Positions 35,202 through 45,307 of a stretch of 64,000 bases of DNA are shown here, piece after piece. Under the pieces are notes generated by a model. The model saw only the letters and a program-made list of their open reading frames with translations. It was not told the DNA's origin and made no database searches. The stretch is from Mesorhizobium muleiense (GTDB taxonomy: Bacteria; Pseudomonadota; Alphaproteobacteria; Rhizobiales; Rhizobiaceae), in NCBI RefSeq assembly GCF_900099905.1, contig NZ_FNEE01000002.1, forward strand, positions 124,001 to 188,000, in the 5' to 3' direction. Both the position numbers and the translations under genes were made by a program. Every line of letters starts with the position of its first letter. Within the stretch, counting starts at the first letter, position 1.

Positions 35202-36253
35202 TTTTCGAACGGATCGCACCAGAACAGCACGACACGCTTGATGGCGTACCGGAGCCATCCGAGACGCCGCGCCTGGTCGGACATGACCAGGCAGCGAACA
35301 TGCTGGCATCAGCCTATCGCTCCGGGAAGCTGCCGCATGCGCTGATCTTTGTCGGGCCGGTCGGCATCGGTAAGGCGACGCTCGCCTTTCATCTGGCGCA
35401 TCATCTGTTGAAGCATCCGGCGTTCGAACAGGCGCCGGATGTGCTTGCCGTTCCCGATCCGGCGTCATCGCTGTTTCGCCAGATCGCCACCGGCGCGCAT
35501 CCTTCGGTGCTGCATCTGACCCGCCCACCGAACGACAAGACGAAAAGCTTCAAGACGGTCGTCACCGTCGACGAGATCCGCAAGGTCAGCCGTTTCCTGT
35601 CGCTGACCTCGCATGACGGCAGCTACCGGGTGGTGATCGTCGACCCGGCCGACGACATGAATACCAATGCGGCCAACGCCTTGCTGAAGAATCTTGAAGA
35701 ACCACCTGCACGCACCTTGTTCATCCTCATCGTCCATGCGCCGGGCAGCCTGCTGCCGACCATCCGCTCACGCTGCCAGATGGTGCGGCTGACGCCGCTC
35801 GATGCCGAGAGCCTGATGACGGTTTTGGAAAGCGTCGAACCAACGCCTCCGGACGATCCCGCGGCGCGCGCGGCACTGGCCAAGCGGGCAGGGGGCAGCG
35901 CGCGCACCGCAATACTGTTGACGCAGTATGGCGGGCTGGAAATCGCCGAGACGCTCGACGCCCTGGCGACAGCGGCAAAGAGCGATGTTGCCGGCGCCTA
36001 TCGCCTCGCGGAGGCGGTCGCCGGGCGCGACCGGGCGATCCAGTTCGATATTTTCAATCGCCGTGCGCTCGACCTGCTCTCGACCGGCGCAAGCCAGGCC
36101 GCGCTGGCGGGCGATCTGGCGCGGGCCAAAACGCTGTCCGATACTTGGCACGAGGCTTTGAACGCTATATCTGAGACCGACACCTACAATCTCGACAAGA
36201 AGCAGCATGCCTTGACCATGATCGACCGCCTGAATTCTGCAATGCGAATGTGA
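35198..36253 (+). CDS. holB: DNA polymerase III, delta prime subunit
   Basis: A 351-residue clamp-loader subunit. [12 protein letters not shown] and [19 protein letters not shown] carry the AAA+ P loop. [25 protein letters not shown] is the classic sensor/SRC region, read as [18 protein letters not shown] then KNLEEPP, and the C-terminal helical domain follows. It starts within the tmk stop codon. Part of the tmk-holB-metG-tatD run. Confidence 0.95.
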   Translation: MIFERIAPEQHDTLDGVPEPSETPRLVGHDQAANMLASAYRSGKLPHALIFVGPVGIGKATLAFHLAHHLLKHPAFEQAPDVLAVPDPASSLFRQIATGAHPSVLHLTRPPNDKTKSFKTVVTVDEIRKVSRFLSLTSHDGSYRVVIVDPADDMNTNAANALLKNLEEPPARTLFILIVHAPGSLLPTIRSRCQMVRLTPLDAESLMTVLESVEPTPPDDPAARAALAKRAGGSARTAILLTQYGGLEIAETLDALATAAKSDVAGAYRLAEAVAGRDRAIQFDIFNRRALDLLSTGASQAALAGDLARAKTLSDTWHEALNAISETDTYNLDKKQHALTMIDRLNSAMRM

Positions 36254-36335
36254 CGGCCCATCGGGATGGCAATCGCCGTTTCGATGCGATATCCACCGAC
36301 ATCTTTCATTCAGACATTCATGACGGCTCATCCAC

Positions 36336-37889
36336 ATGGCACGCGAAAAATACTACCTCACGACGCCGATTTTCTATCCGAACGGCAAGCCGCATATCGG
36401 TCATGCCTACAATGTCATCGCCAGCGACACGCTGGCCCGCTTTCAGCGGCTCGACGGCAAGGACGTCTTCTTCGTCTCGGGAACCGACGAGCACGGTTTG
36501 AAGATGCAGCAGACGGCGGACGCCGAAGGCCTGACACCGAAAGCGCTTGCCGATCGCAATTCGGCGATCTTCCGCACGATGCTTGAAGCGACCGGCTGTT
36601 CGAATAATGTGTTCATCCGCACCACCGAGGAGCGCCACTACAAGGCCTGCCAGGCGATCTGGACACGCATGGCGGAAAATGGCGACATTTACCTCGACCG
36701 CTATAGCGGCTGGTATTCGGTGCGGCAGGAAGCCTATTTCGACGAGGCCGAAACCAAGGTCGGTGACGACGGCGTGCGTCGCGAACCGCTCGGCTCGCCC
36801 GTCGAATGGACCGAGGAAGAGAGCTATTTCTTCCGCCTTTCCGCCTATCAGGACAGGTTGCTCGCGCTCTATGAGAGCAGCCCCGAATTTGTCGGGCCGG
36901 CGGAGCGGCGCAACGAAATCGTCAGCTTCGTCAAATCCGGGCTGAAGGACCTGTCGATCTCGCGCACCACGTTCAAATGGGGCGTGCCGGTGCCGGGCGA
37001 CGACAAGCATGTGATGTACGTCTGGGTCGATGCACTGACCAACTACATCACGGCTGCCGGTTATCCGGATGCGGCCGATGACCGATGGTCCTTCTGGCCG
37101 GCGAACGTCCACGTCATCGGCAAGGACATCGTCCGCTTCCATGCCGTCTACTGGCCGGCCTTCCTGCTGTCGGCAGGGATCGACCTGCCGAAGCGCGTAT
37201 TCGCGCATGGCTTTCTGTTCAACCGCGGCGAGAAAATGTCGAAGTCGGTCGGCAACGTCGTCGATCCGTTCGCGATGATCGAGCACTACGGTCTCGACCA
37301 GGTGCGCTATTTCTTCATGCGCGAAGTGCCGTTCGGCCAGGACGGCAGCTACAGCCACGACGCCATCGTCAACCGCACTAATGCCGACCTCGCCAACGGC
37401 CTTGGCAATCTGGCGCAGCGCTCGCTGTCGATGATCGCCAAGAACTGCGGTGGCGTAGTGCCGAAACGCAGCGAGTTGGCGGAGGCCGACAGGGCGATCC
37501 TCGACCAGACGGTGGAGGCGCTTGCTACTGCTCGCAAGATGATGGCGGAGCAGGGCATCCATCTGGCGCTGGCGGCGATTTTTGGCGTCGTGGCGGAGGC
37601 CGATCGCTACTTCGCCTCGCAGGAACCGTGGGCGCTCAGAAAGACCGATCCGGCGCGCATGGAAACGGTGCTGTGGACGACCGCGGAAGTCGTCCGACGC
37701 GTGGCGCTGCTGTGCCAGCCCTTCATTCCGGGGTCGGCCGCCAAGCTGCTCGACCTGCTGGCCGTACCGGCGGACAGCCGCGATTTCGTGCATGTCCACG
37801 CGGACCATGCGCTGGTATCGGGGGTTACTCTGCCCGCGCCGGAGGGCGTGTTTCCGCGTTACGTCGAGCAGCCGGACGCGAACATCTGA
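36336..37889 (+). CDS. metG: Methionyl-tRNA synthetase
   Basis: A 517-residue class I synthetase of the short alphaproteobacterial type. It has HIGH in KPHIGHAYN near residue 20, KMSKS in [11 protein letters not shown] near 300, then an anticodon-binding helical domain, with no C-terminal dimerisation domain. It charges initiator and elongator tRNA-Met. The stop and the tatD start share one base (TGATG). An opposite-strand frame of nearly the same length is a shadow. Confidence 0.97.
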   Translation: MAREKYYLTTPIFYPNGKPHIGHAYNVIASDTLARFQRLDGKDVFFVSGTDEHGLKMQQTADAEGLTPKALADRNSAIFRTMLEATGCSNNVFIRTTEERHYKACQAIWTRMAENGDIYLDRYSGWYSVRQEAYFDEAETKVGDDGVRREPLGSPVEWTEEESYFFRLSAYQDRLLALYESSPEFVGPAERRNEIVSFVKSGLKDLSISRTTFKWGVPVPGDDKHVMYVWVDALTNYITAAGYPDAADDRWSFWPANVHVIGKDIVRFHAVYWPAFLLSAGIDLPKRVFAHGFLFNRGEKMSKSVGNVVDPFAMIEHYGLDQVRYFFMREVPFGQDGSYSHDAIVNRTNADLANGLGNLAQRSLSMIAKNCGGVVPKRSELAEADRAILDQTVEALATARKMMAEQGIHLALAAIFGVVAEADRYFASQEPWALRKTDPARMETVLWTTAEVVRRVALLCQPFIPGSAAKLLDLLAVPADSRDFVHVHADHALVSGVTLPAPEGVFPRYVEQPDANI

Positions 37890-38683
37890 TGTTGGTCGAC
37901 AGTCACTGCCATCTCGACTTTCCGGATTTCGCAGAGGAGCGGACGGCCATCGTCGCCCGCGCCTTGGCCGCTGGAATCGGTCGCATGGTGACGATCTCGA
38001 CGCGTGTGAAGCGGTTCCAACAAGTGCTTGAGATCGCTGAATCTTTCGACGAAGTCTATTGCTCTGTCGGCACCCATCCTCACAACGCCGCCGAGGAGCT
38101 GGACGTGACTGTCGAGGCGCTTGTCCGGCTGTCCGCTCATCGCAAAGTGGTGGCGATCGGCGAGGCCGGGCTCGACTATTTCTACGATCATGCGCCGCGC
38201 GATGCGCAGGCGCAGGGCTTTCGCACGCAGATCGCCGCAGCGCGCGAGACGGGCCTGCCTCTGGTCATCCACGCGCGTGATGCCGACAGCGACATGGCTA
38301 ATATCCTCAAGGAGGAAACAGGGAAGGGCGCCTTCCCGTTCATCCTGCACTGTTTTTCGTCAGGGCGCAGGCTGGCCGAAATCGGCGTGGCGCTCGGCGG
38401 CTATGTTTCCTTTTCCGGCATCGTGACGTTCAAGAATTCAGCCGAGCTGCGCGCCATCGCCGCCGATGTGCCACATGACCGCCTGCTGGTCGAAACCGAC
38501 GCGCCGTACCTTGCGCCGGTACCGTTTCGCGGCAAGCGCAACGAGCCTGCCTATGTCGCGCACACGGCCAAGGTGCTGGCCGAAACGATCGGCGTCAGCG
38601 AGGCTGACATCGCCGCTGTCACCACCGACAATTTCTTCCGGCTGTTCAGCAAGATGCCGCGCCCGACCGCGCCGAGCGCTTGA
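37889..38683 (+). CDS. tatD: TatD-family metal-dependent hydrolase
   Basis: A 264-residue TIM-barrel hydrolase: DSHCHLDF at the N-terminus (metal HxH), GEAGLDYF with the bridging Glu, VIHARDAD, LHCFSS, and ETDAPYLAP with the final Asp. TatD proteins are 3'-5' nucleases or D-Tyr-type deacylases acting in the cytoplasm. The start overlaps the metG stop. The order metG-tatD-metallo-hydrolase is conserved in Rhizobiales. Confidence 0.94.
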   Translation: MLVDSHCHLDFPDFAEERTAIVARALAAGIGRMVTISTRVKRFQQVLEIAESFDEVYCSVGTHPHNAAEELDVTVEALVRLSAHRKVVAIGEAGLDYFYDHAPRDAQAQGFRTQIAAARETGLPLVIHARDADSDMANILKEETGKGAFPFILHCFSSGRRLAEIGVALGGYVSFSGIVTFKNSAELRAIAADVPHDRLLVETDAPYLAPVPFRGKRNEPAYVAHTAKVLAETIGVSEADIAAVTTDNFFRLFSKMPRPTAPSA

Positions 38684-38686
38684 CGC

Positions 38687-39505
38687 ATGAGCGACCGGCT
38701 GCGCCTCACCATTCTCGGCTGCGGCTCATCGCCGGGCACGCCGCGCATCACCGGCGACTGGGGCAATTGCGATCCGGCCAATCCGAGGAACCGGCGCATG
38801 CGCACCGCAGCGCTCATCGAGCGGATCGCGGCAAACGGCGACAGGACCACAGTCGTCATCGACACCGGGCCGGATTTCCGCGCGCAGATGCTGCTGGCTT
38901 CAGTCAGGCGCATAGATGCGGTCGTCTATACGCATCCGCATGCCGACCACATCCACGGCATCGACGATTTGCGCGGCTTCGTGCTCGAGCAGCGTCATCG
39001 GATCGATATCCACGCCGACCAGCCGACCATGCTGCGGTTACGGGAAGCATTCGGCTATTGTTTCGAAACACCGTTAGGCAGTTCCTATCCGCCCATTGTC
39101 GAGCCCCATATCATCGACCATGCCAGGCCGGTGGTGATCGAAGGCGAGGGGGGTGCCCTGACCCTCGAGCCGCTGCCGCAGATCCATGGCGACATCATAT
39201 CGCTTGGGTTTCGCATCGGCGGCCTCGCCTATTGCCCCGATGTCAGTGATTTCCCCGACGCCACCGCCGAACGGCTGCGCGATCTCGACGTGCTGGTCAT
39301 CGATGCGCTGCAATACAGGCCGCATCCAAGCCATCTGTCGCTCGGCCAGGCACTCGGCTGGATCGAAAAACTGGCGCCGAAAAAGGCCGTACTGACGCAT
39401 ATGCATGTGCCGCTCGACTACGCTGCGGTGATGGCCGAGACGCCGGCCGACGTCGACCCGGCCTATGACGGCATGACGATCGAAATCCCTTATGAATCTG
39501 CATGA
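38687..39505 (+). CDS. MBL-fold metallo-hydrolase (PhnP-like)
   Basis: A 272-residue metallo-beta-lactamase-fold phosphodiesterase. It has GCGSSPGTPR near the N-terminus, the metal motif THPHADHIHGIDDLR near 85, and further metal His residues including LTHMHVPLDY. The pattern fits the PhnP/lipoyl-octanoyl-like group, probably a cyclic phosphodiesterase. It starts four bases after the tatD stop, so it is co-transcribed. The physiological substrate is unknown. Confidence 0.9.
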   Translation: MSDRLRLTILGCGSSPGTPRITGDWGNCDPANPRNRRMRTAALIERIAANGDRTTVVIDTGPDFRAQMLLASVRRIDAVVYTHPHADHIHGIDDLRGFVLEQRHRIDIHADQPTMLRLREAFGYCFETPLGSSYPPIVEPHIIDHARPVVIEGEGGALTLEPLPQIHGDIISLGFRIGGLAYCPDVSDFPDATAERLRDLDVLVIDALQYRPHPSHLSLGQALGWIEKLAPKKAVLTHMHVPLDYAAVMAETPADVDPAYDGMTIEIPYESA

Positions 39506-39520
39506 TAGGTTCGGTTCTTC

Positions 39521-39991
39521 ATGGCTGGAAGCATTGATCGTGTGACCAGGGCAGCGGCCGATGCCGGCCTCGACATCGAAATCAGGCGCATGGGCGCCTC
39601 GACGCGCACCGCCGAGGAAGCCGCCGCGCAATGCGGCTGCACAGTCGCCCAGATCGTCAAATCCCTGGTGTTCGAGGGAGAAACCAGCGGAAAGCTGTTT
39701 CTCTTCCTGGTTTCCGGCTCCAACCAGCTCGATCTAGCCAAGGCTGCAGCACTGGCCGGCGAGCTGCTGAAGCGCGCCGACCCGCGGCAGATCCGCGACG
39801 AGACTGGATTTGCAATCGGCGGCGTGGCGCCGATCGGCCATCTGATTGCAATCCCGGCGTTCGCCGACGAAACGCTGCTCGGTTTCGATCGTGTTTGGGC
39901 AGCGGCCGGCGCGCACGACGCGGTGTTCGCCGCCGAGCCACAGGCAATGATCAGGGCAGCGCAGGCTGTCGTGGCGAAGCTGGCAGTTTGA
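39521..39991 (+). CDS. YbaK/EbsC-type aminoacyl-tRNA deacylase
   Basis: A 156-residue protein of the YbaK/ProX fold: AAAQCGCTVAQIVKSLVFEG with the conserved Lys near residue 45, then a Gly-rich GFAIGGVAPIGH, the family signature for editing Cys-tRNA(Pro) or a related mischarged tRNA. It follows the metallo-hydrolase by 15 bases and closes the conserved run. A small hairpin (CGCAG/CTGCG around 40009-40028) follows. Confidence 0.92.
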   Translation: MAGSIDRVTRAAADAGLDIEIRRMGASTRTAEEAAAQCGCTVAQIVKSLVFEGETSGKLFLFLVSGSNQLDLAKAAALAGELLKRADPRQIRDETGFAIGGVAPIGHLIAIPAFADETLLGFDRVWAAAGAHDAVFAAEPQAMIRAAQAVVAKLAV

Positions 39992-40046
39992 ATCGAACGC
40001 GCCTGATTATCGCAGTCTCAAGGCTGCGGCGAGCGCCCGGCGCACT

Positions 40047-40700
40047 CTATTCGGCGGCGACGGCGGTGGGCGGCTGCATGATTTCGGGCGCCGCCGGCGC
40101 GAACAACATCTTTACGACGTTGCGGAAGGCGAGGATCTGGCGTTCGAGGACACGCGGGTCGCCGAGCCCCCGCGACATGATGATGCCGCCATCGATCACA
40201 CAGGAGAACATGATGGCGACGTCGTCGAGGTCCATGCCCTTGCGGGCAGGATAAACGGCCGCGATCTCGTTCAGCGCGTCGCGAAACCGCCCGTTCCAGG
40301 AGCGGACGGCGGCGGCGGCGATGTCGCGAACGGTGCGGTCGAAGAGGCGCTCCTGATAGGTGAACGTCGCGATCAGGCAGCCGGGGTGGCCGTTCGGCAG
40401 ATCACCCATCAGTTCGGCAAGCAGTTTGAGCGTGATCAGGAACGACTGCAACGGATCATCGGACAATTGCCGGCCGCGGTGAAACACATCATCGAAGATG
40501 CGGTCGTTCTCCTCGACGTAGCGCAGCATCAAGGCGCGGGCGAGTTCGTTCTTGTCCTTGAAATGATAGAAGAAGCCGCTCTTGGTGATGCCGGCTTCGG
40601 CGATCACCTCCTCGATGGAAGTCGCGCCGAACCCCTTGGCGAGCACTGAGGCCTCGGCGATCTCCAGAATGCGTTCGCGCGTTTCCGCACCTTTGCGCAT
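40047..40700 (-). CDS. TetR/AcrR-family regulator
   Basis: A 217-residue repressor. The N-terminal helix-turn-helix reads TSIEEVIAEAGITKSGFFYHF with KDKNELA, the TetR hallmark. The C-terminal two thirds are a helical ligand domain of the YcdC/AcrR type. It is divergent from the homocysteine methyltransferase gene across 244 bases that contain a perfect palindrome (40725-40735) near its own start, suggesting self-repression. The ligand is unknown. Confidence 0.93.
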   Translation of the reverse strand: MRKGAETRERILEIAEASVLAKGFGATSIEEVIAEAGITKSGFFYHFKDKNELARALMLRYVEENDRIFDDVFHRGRQLSDDPLQSFLITLKLLAELMGDLPNGHPGCLIATFTYQERLFDRTVRDIAAAAVRSWNGRFRDALNEIAAVYPARKGMDLDDVAIMFSCVIDGGIIMSRGLGDPRVLERQILAFRNVVKMLFAPAAPEIMQPPTAVAAE

Positions 40701-40724
40701 GACCGAATGCCCTTAGATCTACTG

Positions 40725-40735
40725 TACCGGCGGTA
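40725..40735. promoter_or_regulatory. Palindrome TACCGGCGGTA, candidate TetR operator
   Basis: A perfect 11-base palindrome (central G) that starts 25 bases upstream of the tetR ATG. Related half-sites (TACCG, CCGG) recur near 40833-40865. The position suits autorepression and control of the divergent methyltransferase. Confidence 0.45.
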
Positions 40736-40944
40736 TGGTTTTCACACCCGCCACCATCGGCACCGATAGCAATATGACCGGCCCCAGCGCGGCTATCCGT
40801 CTGTAATTGCTGCGGTTTCCGCTTCGGTGGAGTACCGGACCACAAGCCTTCTACCGCACCGGCGGCACGTACTGCTAAAACCTGGCTATTGCGAGCCGGC
40901 CGCCATCAGGGCGGCACGGTGTCATCTTACCACTGGAGACAAAC

Positions 40945-41892
40945 ATGGCCAAGTACCGCCAGAATCTGCCGCAACTCGCCAACAGAACATTCCTGAGCGA
41001 TGGCGGCATGGAAACGACCCTCATCTTTCACGAAGGCCTCGACCTTCCGCACTTTGCTTCATTCACGCTGATGGCAACGCCTGAAGGCAGGCAGAAGCTG
41101 AGGGAATATTTCGTCCGTTATCTGACCATTGCGCGCAGAAGCGGGACCGGCTTCATCCTCGACTCGCCGACGTGGCGAGCCAACCCCGATTGGGGAGCCT
41201 TGCTCGGCTACGGGCCGGAAGCGTTGCGGGCCGTCAACGAGGCCTCGATCGAGCTTCTTCTCGACCTGCGCAATGCGTTCGAGACCGCCGAAACGCTGTG
41301 CGTCATCAGCGGCGCGATCGGGCCGCGCGGCGACGGCTACAAAGCCGGCAAGATGGACGCCAGCGAGGCGGAAGCCTATCACGCGGCGCAGATCGAGAGT
41401 TTCGCGCGGACCGAGGCCGACATGGTTGCGGCCTATACGCTCACCAATTTCCACGAGGCAATCGGCGTGGCGCGGGCTGCCAAGGCGCATGCCATGCCGT
41501 GCGTGATCTCGTTCACCGTGGAGACGGACGGCAAGCTGGTGACCGGCATGGCGCTCGGCGAGGCGATCGACAGGGTCGACGACGCGACAGACGGTGCGCC
41601 GGCCTACTATATGATTAACTGCGCCCATCCGACGCATTTCATGCAGGCGCTGAACAAGGGCGAGCGCTGGCTCGATCGCGTCTATGGCGTGAAGGCGAAC
41701 GCTTCAACCAAAAGCCATGCCGAACTGGATGAATCGGAAACGCTCGACGCGGGCGACCCGGACGATCTCGGGCGGCGCTACAGCAGGCTGACAGCCTCGT
41801 TTCCAACGATGCGCATCCTAGGCGGCTGCTGCGGCACCGACCACCGGCACGTCGCGGCGATCTGCGAGGCCTGCGTGCCACAGGCGGCGTAG
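40945..41892 (+). CDS. Homocysteine S-methyltransferase family protein
   Basis: A 315-residue barrel enzyme. It begins FLSDGGMETTLIFHEGLDLP and carries the zinc cysteines in INCAHP (about residue 219) and GGCCGTDHRH (about 292). Such enzymes move a methyl group from S-methylmethionine, betaine or a related donor to homocysteine. CTGGAG precedes the ATG. Control by the divergent TetR regulator is likely. No other methionine gene is near, so the donor cannot be told. Confidence 0.92.
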   Translation: MAKYRQNLPQLANRTFLSDGGMETTLIFHEGLDLPHFASFTLMATPEGRQKLREYFVRYLTIARRSGTGFILDSPTWRANPDWGALLGYGPEALRAVNEASIELLLDLRNAFETAETLCVISGAIGPRGDGYKAGKMDASEAEAYHAAQIESFARTEADMVAAYTLTNFHEAIGVARAAKAHAMPCVISFTVETDGKLVTGMALGEAIDRVDDATDGAPAYYMINCAHPTHFMQALNKGERWLDRVYGVKANASTKSHAELDESETLDAGDPDDLGRRYSRLTASFPTMRILGGCCGTDHRHVAAICEACVPQAA

Positions 41893-41926
41893 GAACTTGT
41901 GTGCGTCGCAGGAGACGCAACGCTAT

Positions 41927-41972
41927 CAACCGCAGTTCCGCTGGTTCCAAAGGGAACAAGGAACTGCGGTTG
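41927..41972. repeat. Nested inverted repeat, terminator-like
   Basis: CAACCGCAGTTCC and GGAACTGCGGTTG form a perfect 13-bp stem. Inside it GTTCC/GGAAC forms a second 5-bp stem with a 4-base loop. It begins 35 bases after the methyltransferase stop. Without a T tract it is either a terminator of the imperfect kind or a palindromic element. Confidence 0.8.
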
Positions 41973-42015
41973 GGCCGAAAAGCAACGCAATCACAACGCA
42001 CATCAGTTCCATAAT

Positions 42016-42140
42016 CTATCTTATGCGACTTTCTGATGCGATCGCCATCTGTCAAGCTGGGAACGTCTGTTTGACAGCGATCTTGGCCTGTCGGCTCCGG
42101 GCGGTCCTGGCCGAGGCCTATCTCATGCGACTTTCGGATG
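42016..42140. repeat. Pair of 23-base direct repeats 102 bases apart
   Basis: CTATCTTATGCGACTTTCTG and CTATCTCATGCGACTTTCGG start at 42016 and 42118 and match at all but two bases over 23. Their role is unknown; they could be operator sites or ends of a lost element. Confidence 0.75.
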
Positions 42141-42311
42141 GGTGGATCCCGGCATCATGCCGGCGTGGCGCCGGGCGGCCTCACCTTGCGCAGGTGATCG
42201 ACCTGATCGCAGGCCTCGGCAAACGGTGTCGTGTCTCTAAATCGCTTTGACAACCGACCAGTGATACGACCTCGTCACAAAACTGCATTGAGCGCTTCAT
42301 ACAGCTCGACG

Positions 42312-42816
42312 ATGGTCAAACGCTGCCTCATCATCATCGACCTGCTGAATGAGTATCTCGACCTGTGGGACACAGATAGGGCCGATCGACTGGTTCAGAA
42401 TACCAACCGGTTGGTGGGCGCTTTCAGAAGTCTACAGCTCCCGGTGATCTGGGTGCGGCAGGAGTTCCGTTCGGATCTCAGCGAGAGGTGCCCAGCTTCA
42501 CGCGGGGCTCGATTGGCAGCCAAGCGATGCGACGATCATCAAGAAGCGTTACAGCGCGTTCTTCAAGACCGGGCTTGACGAGCAACTGGCGGAAATGGGC
42601 ATCGATGAGCTGGTCTTATGCGGCGTGAATACGCACGCCTGCATCCGAATGGCTGCGGTAGACGCCTATCAACGAGATTTCCGGGTGGTCCTGGCCGAGG
42701 AATGCGTCGGCTCCTACGACGCAGAGCACGCGCGCGTCTCCCTGGATTACATGAACGGCAAGATAGCCAAAATAGTGACTGTTTCTGAGATCGTTAAAGC
42801 TCTCGGCGCAATCTAA
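42312..42816 (+). pseudogene. Isochorismatase-family hydrolase with internal deletion and frameshift
   Basis: The first part (ATG 42312) shows LIIIDLLNEYLDLW with the catalytic-type Asp and VIWVRQEFRSDLS. Near 42485 the frame changes; the second part reads QLHAGLDWQPSDATIIKKRY, SAFFKTGLDEQL, and LCGVNTHACIRMAAVDA with the catalytic Cys, ending at 42816. Relatives have about 25 more residues at the junction, so a deletion plus a frame change seems to have occurred. The product would be inactive. No ribosome site was judged. Confidence 0.82.
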
Positions 42817-42977
42817 TGAACATCTAAAAGGCGCCGCAAACCTGCCGTCAGACGGTCGTGCCTCGAGTCACGGGACAGTCGCTTCCATGTTTCGGATGTA
42901 ACCGAATTCCCCTTCTCGTGAAATTGTCCGGTAGTCCGCTGCTCCGATCATCGCGCTCCCGAAGTCAGGAGGATCGG

Positions 42978-44308
42978 ATGAACAGTTACGACGTCGACAA
43001 TTGTTTCGCTGCCGAGGCCACAATCAGATTCGGGATCAGGCACGGGCCTTTGCGGAGGCCGAGATCCGGCCCCGTATATCTGCCATGGAAGCCTCGCGGT
43101 CTGTTGACAATGACCTATCTCGGCTGATCGCCCGCCACGGCTGGATCGGCATCACCATCGGCAAAGAATTTGGCGGCCTGGGTCTCGGGCATCTGGCCAA
43201 GACCATCGTCATCGAGGAAATCTCGCGCGTCAGCGGCGCCATGGGAGCGATGGTGCAGGCCTCGCAGCTAGGCGTCGCGAAAATTCTCCATTTCGGCAAC
43301 GAAAGCCAAAAGCGGAAATGGCTTCCGGCTATCGCCAAGGGGGAATGTCTGCCGACCATTGCGGTAACCGAACGCCAGTCCGGCAGCCACGTGCTCGGCA
43401 TGGCGTCCAACGCAGAGCGCGACGGCGACGGCTATATCCTCAACGGCCACAAGACGTATGTCGGCAATAGCCATGTCGGCGATCTGCATGGGGTGATCGT
43501 CCGAACCGGAGGCGGCTCGAAGGGTCTGTCCGCGTTCCTCGTAGAGGCGGATCGCCCCGGCCTCTCACGCGCCGCACTGAAGCCGGCGATGGGCTTGCAC
43601 GGCTTCGGTTTTGGGCAACTTGTCTTCGACAACTGCCGGGTCCCCGCTGAAAACCTGCTCGGCAAGGAGGGCGACGGCTTGGCTGTGGCCTATTCTTCCA
43701 GCATCCTCTACGGGAGGCCCAACCTGACCGCCGTCGCGCTCGGAATCCACCATGCGCTTGTCGACGAGACCGTGGCATTTGCCGCACAGCAGCACCGTTA
43801 CGGCAGCCCTCTTTGCGAATTTCCGACCATTAAGCAGAAACTCGGCCAGATGCAGTCGCGGCTGATGACCGCCCGGCTCGCCGCCTATCACGCAGTGCAT
43901 ATGCTGGACCGCGCCGTGCCGTGTGACCCTGAACTGATAAATGCCAAGCTGATCAACGTCGAGTACGCCTTGGATTCGGCCCGCAATGCCATGGAGGTGC
44001 ATGCCGCCTGTGGATTGTTCGCCGACCGGCCCATCGAAAGATTGCTGCGGGATGCGCACCATATCTTCGCGCCGGCGGGCACCTCTGATGTGCAGCTCCT
44101 CAGGTTGGCAGAGTTCGCCTTGGGCACCTCGAAGACACAGTGGTCACAGCGGCTTGCTTCGTCGGCTGGATCGCAGGCGTATCGCCACCATGGATGCCCG
44201 GTCTCCTACCAGCCAGCTTCGCCCGATGCAGCCACTCAGCGACAGGCCCGTATCAGGCCGACCTTTTCCTCGATTGCCGTGCCTCCTACCCTCCCCGGCG
44301 CCATGTAG
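42978..44308 (+). pseudogene. Acyl-CoA dehydrogenase, frameshifted near the start and altered at the end
   Basis: A strong site (AGGAGG) precedes ATG 42978, which opens MNSYDVDNCFAAEAT; after about 16 codons the real sequence continues in another frame (IRDQARAFAEAEIRPRI). A one-base deletion near 43015-43028 explains this. The rest is a full ACAD: GGLGLGHLAK, TERQSGSHV, GNSHVGDLHGV, and the end IFAPAGTSDVQLLRLAEFALG. After about 44150 the frame runs into DNA that is antisense to a DUF2076 gene, so the normal C-terminus is also disturbed. A TTG at 43001 could start a shortened protein. Confidence 0.82.
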
Positions 44309-44445
44309 TATGGCGCGCCGGGCTGCCGGGCAATCTGGTCGTTGATGAAGCGTTCCGCTTCGGCATCGCGCGGCGGCGTCTGCCGCTCGACGTTGGCAAG
44401 TTTCTCGAAAAGAGTGCCGATCGCCTGCTGGTCGTTCCTGTCCAT
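44236..44445 (-). pseudogene. DUF2076 protein, N-terminal fragment
   Basis: The frame from ATG 44445 gives DRNDQQAIGTLFEKLANVER, then PRDAEAERFINDQIARQP and APYYMA, the start of DUF2076 proteins, which normally run to over 200 residues with Gly-rich repeats. After APYYMA (about 44302) the similarity ends and the frame closes at 44236. GGAG lies nine bases before the ATG. The gene appears cut off by the rearrangement that joined it tail-on to the acyl-CoA dehydrogenase relic. Confidence 0.75.
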
Positions 44446-44515
44446 GGGAAGCAACTCCGATATCCAGGCGCGCCGCGTTCCGAGAGATTTTCGCGACGCG
44501 CCTCAAGTCTCTGTT

Positions 44516-44557
44516 CATGCATGTCGCTGCTCCAAAAATGCTGCTGCGACATGCATG
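44516..44557 (-). terminator. 12-bp perfect hairpin after the Bax-inhibitor gene
   Basis: CATGCATGTCGC and GCGACATGCATG are separated by 18 bases. The hairpin lies 13 bases beyond the stop of the leftward Bax-inhibitor gene, so it may terminate it. No T tract follows; it could also be a palindromic element. Confidence 0.5.
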
Positions 44558-44569
44558 GATTTGACGCGG

Positions 44570-45286
44570 CTATTCGCGCTCACCGGTGAAGTTCAACAGC
44601 AGCTGGAAGATGTTGATAAAATTCAGATAGAGCGAGAATGCACCGAAGACGGCGAGCTTCTGCTGCGATTCCGCGCCGAAGTTTTCCGCAAACTGCTCCT
44701 TGATCGTCTGGGTATCCCAGGCGGTGAGGCCGATGAACACGGCGATGCCGATCACCGAGATGGCGAACTGAAGCGCGGTCGAGCCGAGGAAGATGTTGAC
44801 GATGCTGGCGATCACCACGCCGATCAGACCCATGATCAGGAAGGACGAGAACTGGGTCAGGTCGCGTTTGGTCGTGTAGCCGTAAAGGCTGGTCGCGCCG
44901 AACATGGTGGCGGCGATGAAGAAGGTGCGCGCGATGCTGGTCCCGGTGAACACCAGGAACACGGAAGCCAGCGACAGGCCCATGACCGCACAGAATGCCC
45001 AGAACATCGCCTGAGCGCCGGCCGCGGACATCGTCTGCATCCGGAACGAGAACAGCAGCACGAAGGCGAGCGGTGCCAGCATCACCACCCACTTCAACGG
45101 AGTGGAAAAGATCGGCACGTAGAGGGCTGGCGTGGAAGCCACCACGAAGGCGATCACGCCGGTAACGACGAGGCCAACGCCCATGTAGTTGTAGACGCGC
45201 AGCATGTGCTGGCGCAGGCCTTCGTCATAGACGGCGCCGGTCTGGGCTCCGACGCCGGTGCGGTATCCTAGATTGGGGGTGTTCAT
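44570..45286 (-). CDS. Bax inhibitor-1/YccA family membrane protein
   Basis: A 238-residue protein with seven hydrophobic segments, starting MNTPNLGYRTGVGAQTG and ending in a conserved LYLNFINIFQLLLNF. GLTAWDTQTIKEQ near residue 190 is the signature of the BI-1/YccA family, linked to proton/calcium leak and protease FtsH control in the inner membrane. It is followed by its likely terminator (44516-44557), and the anti-sigma gene lies 21 bases upstream. Confidence 0.93.
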   Translation of the reverse strand: MNTPNLGYRTGVGAQTGAVYDEGLRQHMLRVYNYMGVGLVVTGVIAFVVASTPALYVPIFSTPLKWVVMLAPLAFVLLFSFRMQTMSAAGAQAMFWAFCAVMGLSLASVFLVFTGTSIARTFFIAATMFGATSLYGYTTKRDLTQFSSFLIMGLIGVVIASIVNIFLGSTALQFAISVIGIAVFIGLTAWDTQTIKEQFAENFGAESQQKLAVFGAFSLYLNFINIFQLLLNFTGERE

Positions 45287-45307
45287 GCGGGTTCTCCTTT
45301 GTGAAGG

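Larger units (their letters stand above)
41893..42311. other. Gap with palindrome and direct repeats
   Basis: No gene. It has a long inverted repeat (41927-41972) and two copies of a 23-base direct repeat (42016-42038 and 42118-42140). The stretch introduces a zone of broken genes that continues to 44.5 kb. Confidence 0.6.

Noticed and set aside
36318..37808. Open frame of 496 codons on the minus strand
   Set aside because: It lies wholly antisense to metG, whose family motifs are complete. GC-rich codons leave few stops on the opposite strand.
40736..40944. Possible SAM-binding riboswitch before the homocysteine methyltransferase
   Set aside because: A GCTAAA stretch and a GCCGCC/GGCGGC hairpin recall such elements, but the required pseudoknot pairing could not be drawn.
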